The translations under genes and the position numbers were made by a program. From an uncultured Spirochaetaceae bacterium (GTDB taxonomy: Bacteria; Spirochaetota; Spirochaetia; Sphaerochaetales; Sphaerochaetaceae), in NCBI GenBank assembly GCA_946414625.1, contig CAMKPI010000111.1, forward strand, positions 1 through 5,345: a DNA stretch of 5,345 bases, given 5' to 3'. The notes beneath the pieces were generated by a model. It saw only the letters and a list, made by a program, of their open reading frames with translations. It did no database searches and had not been told where the DNA came from. Of the stretch, positions 5,295-5,345 are shown one piece after another (the first letter of the stretch is position 1; each line of letters begins with the position of its first letter).

Positions 5295-5345
5295 TGCATC
5301 GAATCTTGCGAATGTTGGAGATACGTTACAAGACGCACATCCTCC
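5291..5345. repeat. 55-base direct repeat, copy 2, ending at the window edge
   Basis: Exact copy of 5194–5248 that ends at the last base of the window. Read in the downstream ruvA frame it contains TAA and TGA stops, because the 97-base offset is not a multiple of three. It cannot be the normal 5' part of ruvA. Confidence 0.97.

Overview
This is a compact bacterial window in which every convincing gene lies on the minus strand, so it reads from high to low coordinates. The order is ruvA (5' end disrupted) – a repeat-filled gap – ruvB – queA – a CapE/FnlA-type nucleotide-sugar dehydratase/epimerase – a 219-base gap – an FnlC/CapG/WecB-type 2-epimerase that runs off the window at position 1. 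The sequence is of middling GC. RuvB and QueA look generally bacterial, and the RuvB wording faintly recalls treponemes and other spirochaetes, but this is a low-confidence impression. A gut or other host-associated anaerobe would fit.

Housekeeping half (2125–5345): RuvA and RuvB are the two parts of the Holliday-junction branch-migration motor, and QueA makes epoxyqueuosine in tRNA. ruvB and queA overlap by ATGA and are surely co-transcribed. ruvA and ruvB, usually adjacent, are separated here by 529 bases holding a five-unit minisatellite of about 56 bases per unit. An extended -10 promoter lies so close to the ruvB ATG that the mRNA may be leaderless.

Envelope half (1–2115): the dehydratase/epimerase starts only 9 bases after queA, so an envelope-sugar gene rides on the ruvB–queA transcript. 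The next gene is the best candidate for something unusual. Its frame is unbroken from a Cro/C1 (XRE) helix-turn-helix domain into a UDP-sugar 2-epimerase, starting at a TTG codon behind a very strong Shine-Dalgarno. A 16-base dyad lies 84 bases upstream of that start. This suggests a bifunctional enzyme/regulator for the UDP-L-FucNAc (or UDP-L-QuiNAc) branch, comparable in architecture to NadR or BirA. The middle enzyme of that pathway (FnlB/CapF reductase) is not between the two genes.

Right edge: the last 55 bases exactly repeat 5194–5248 within ruvA, separated by a segment containing a 12-bp inverted repeat. This breaks the ruvA frame. Because the repeat is exactly 55 nt and ends at the sequence end, it looks more like an assembly-graph artefact at a contig edge than biology.
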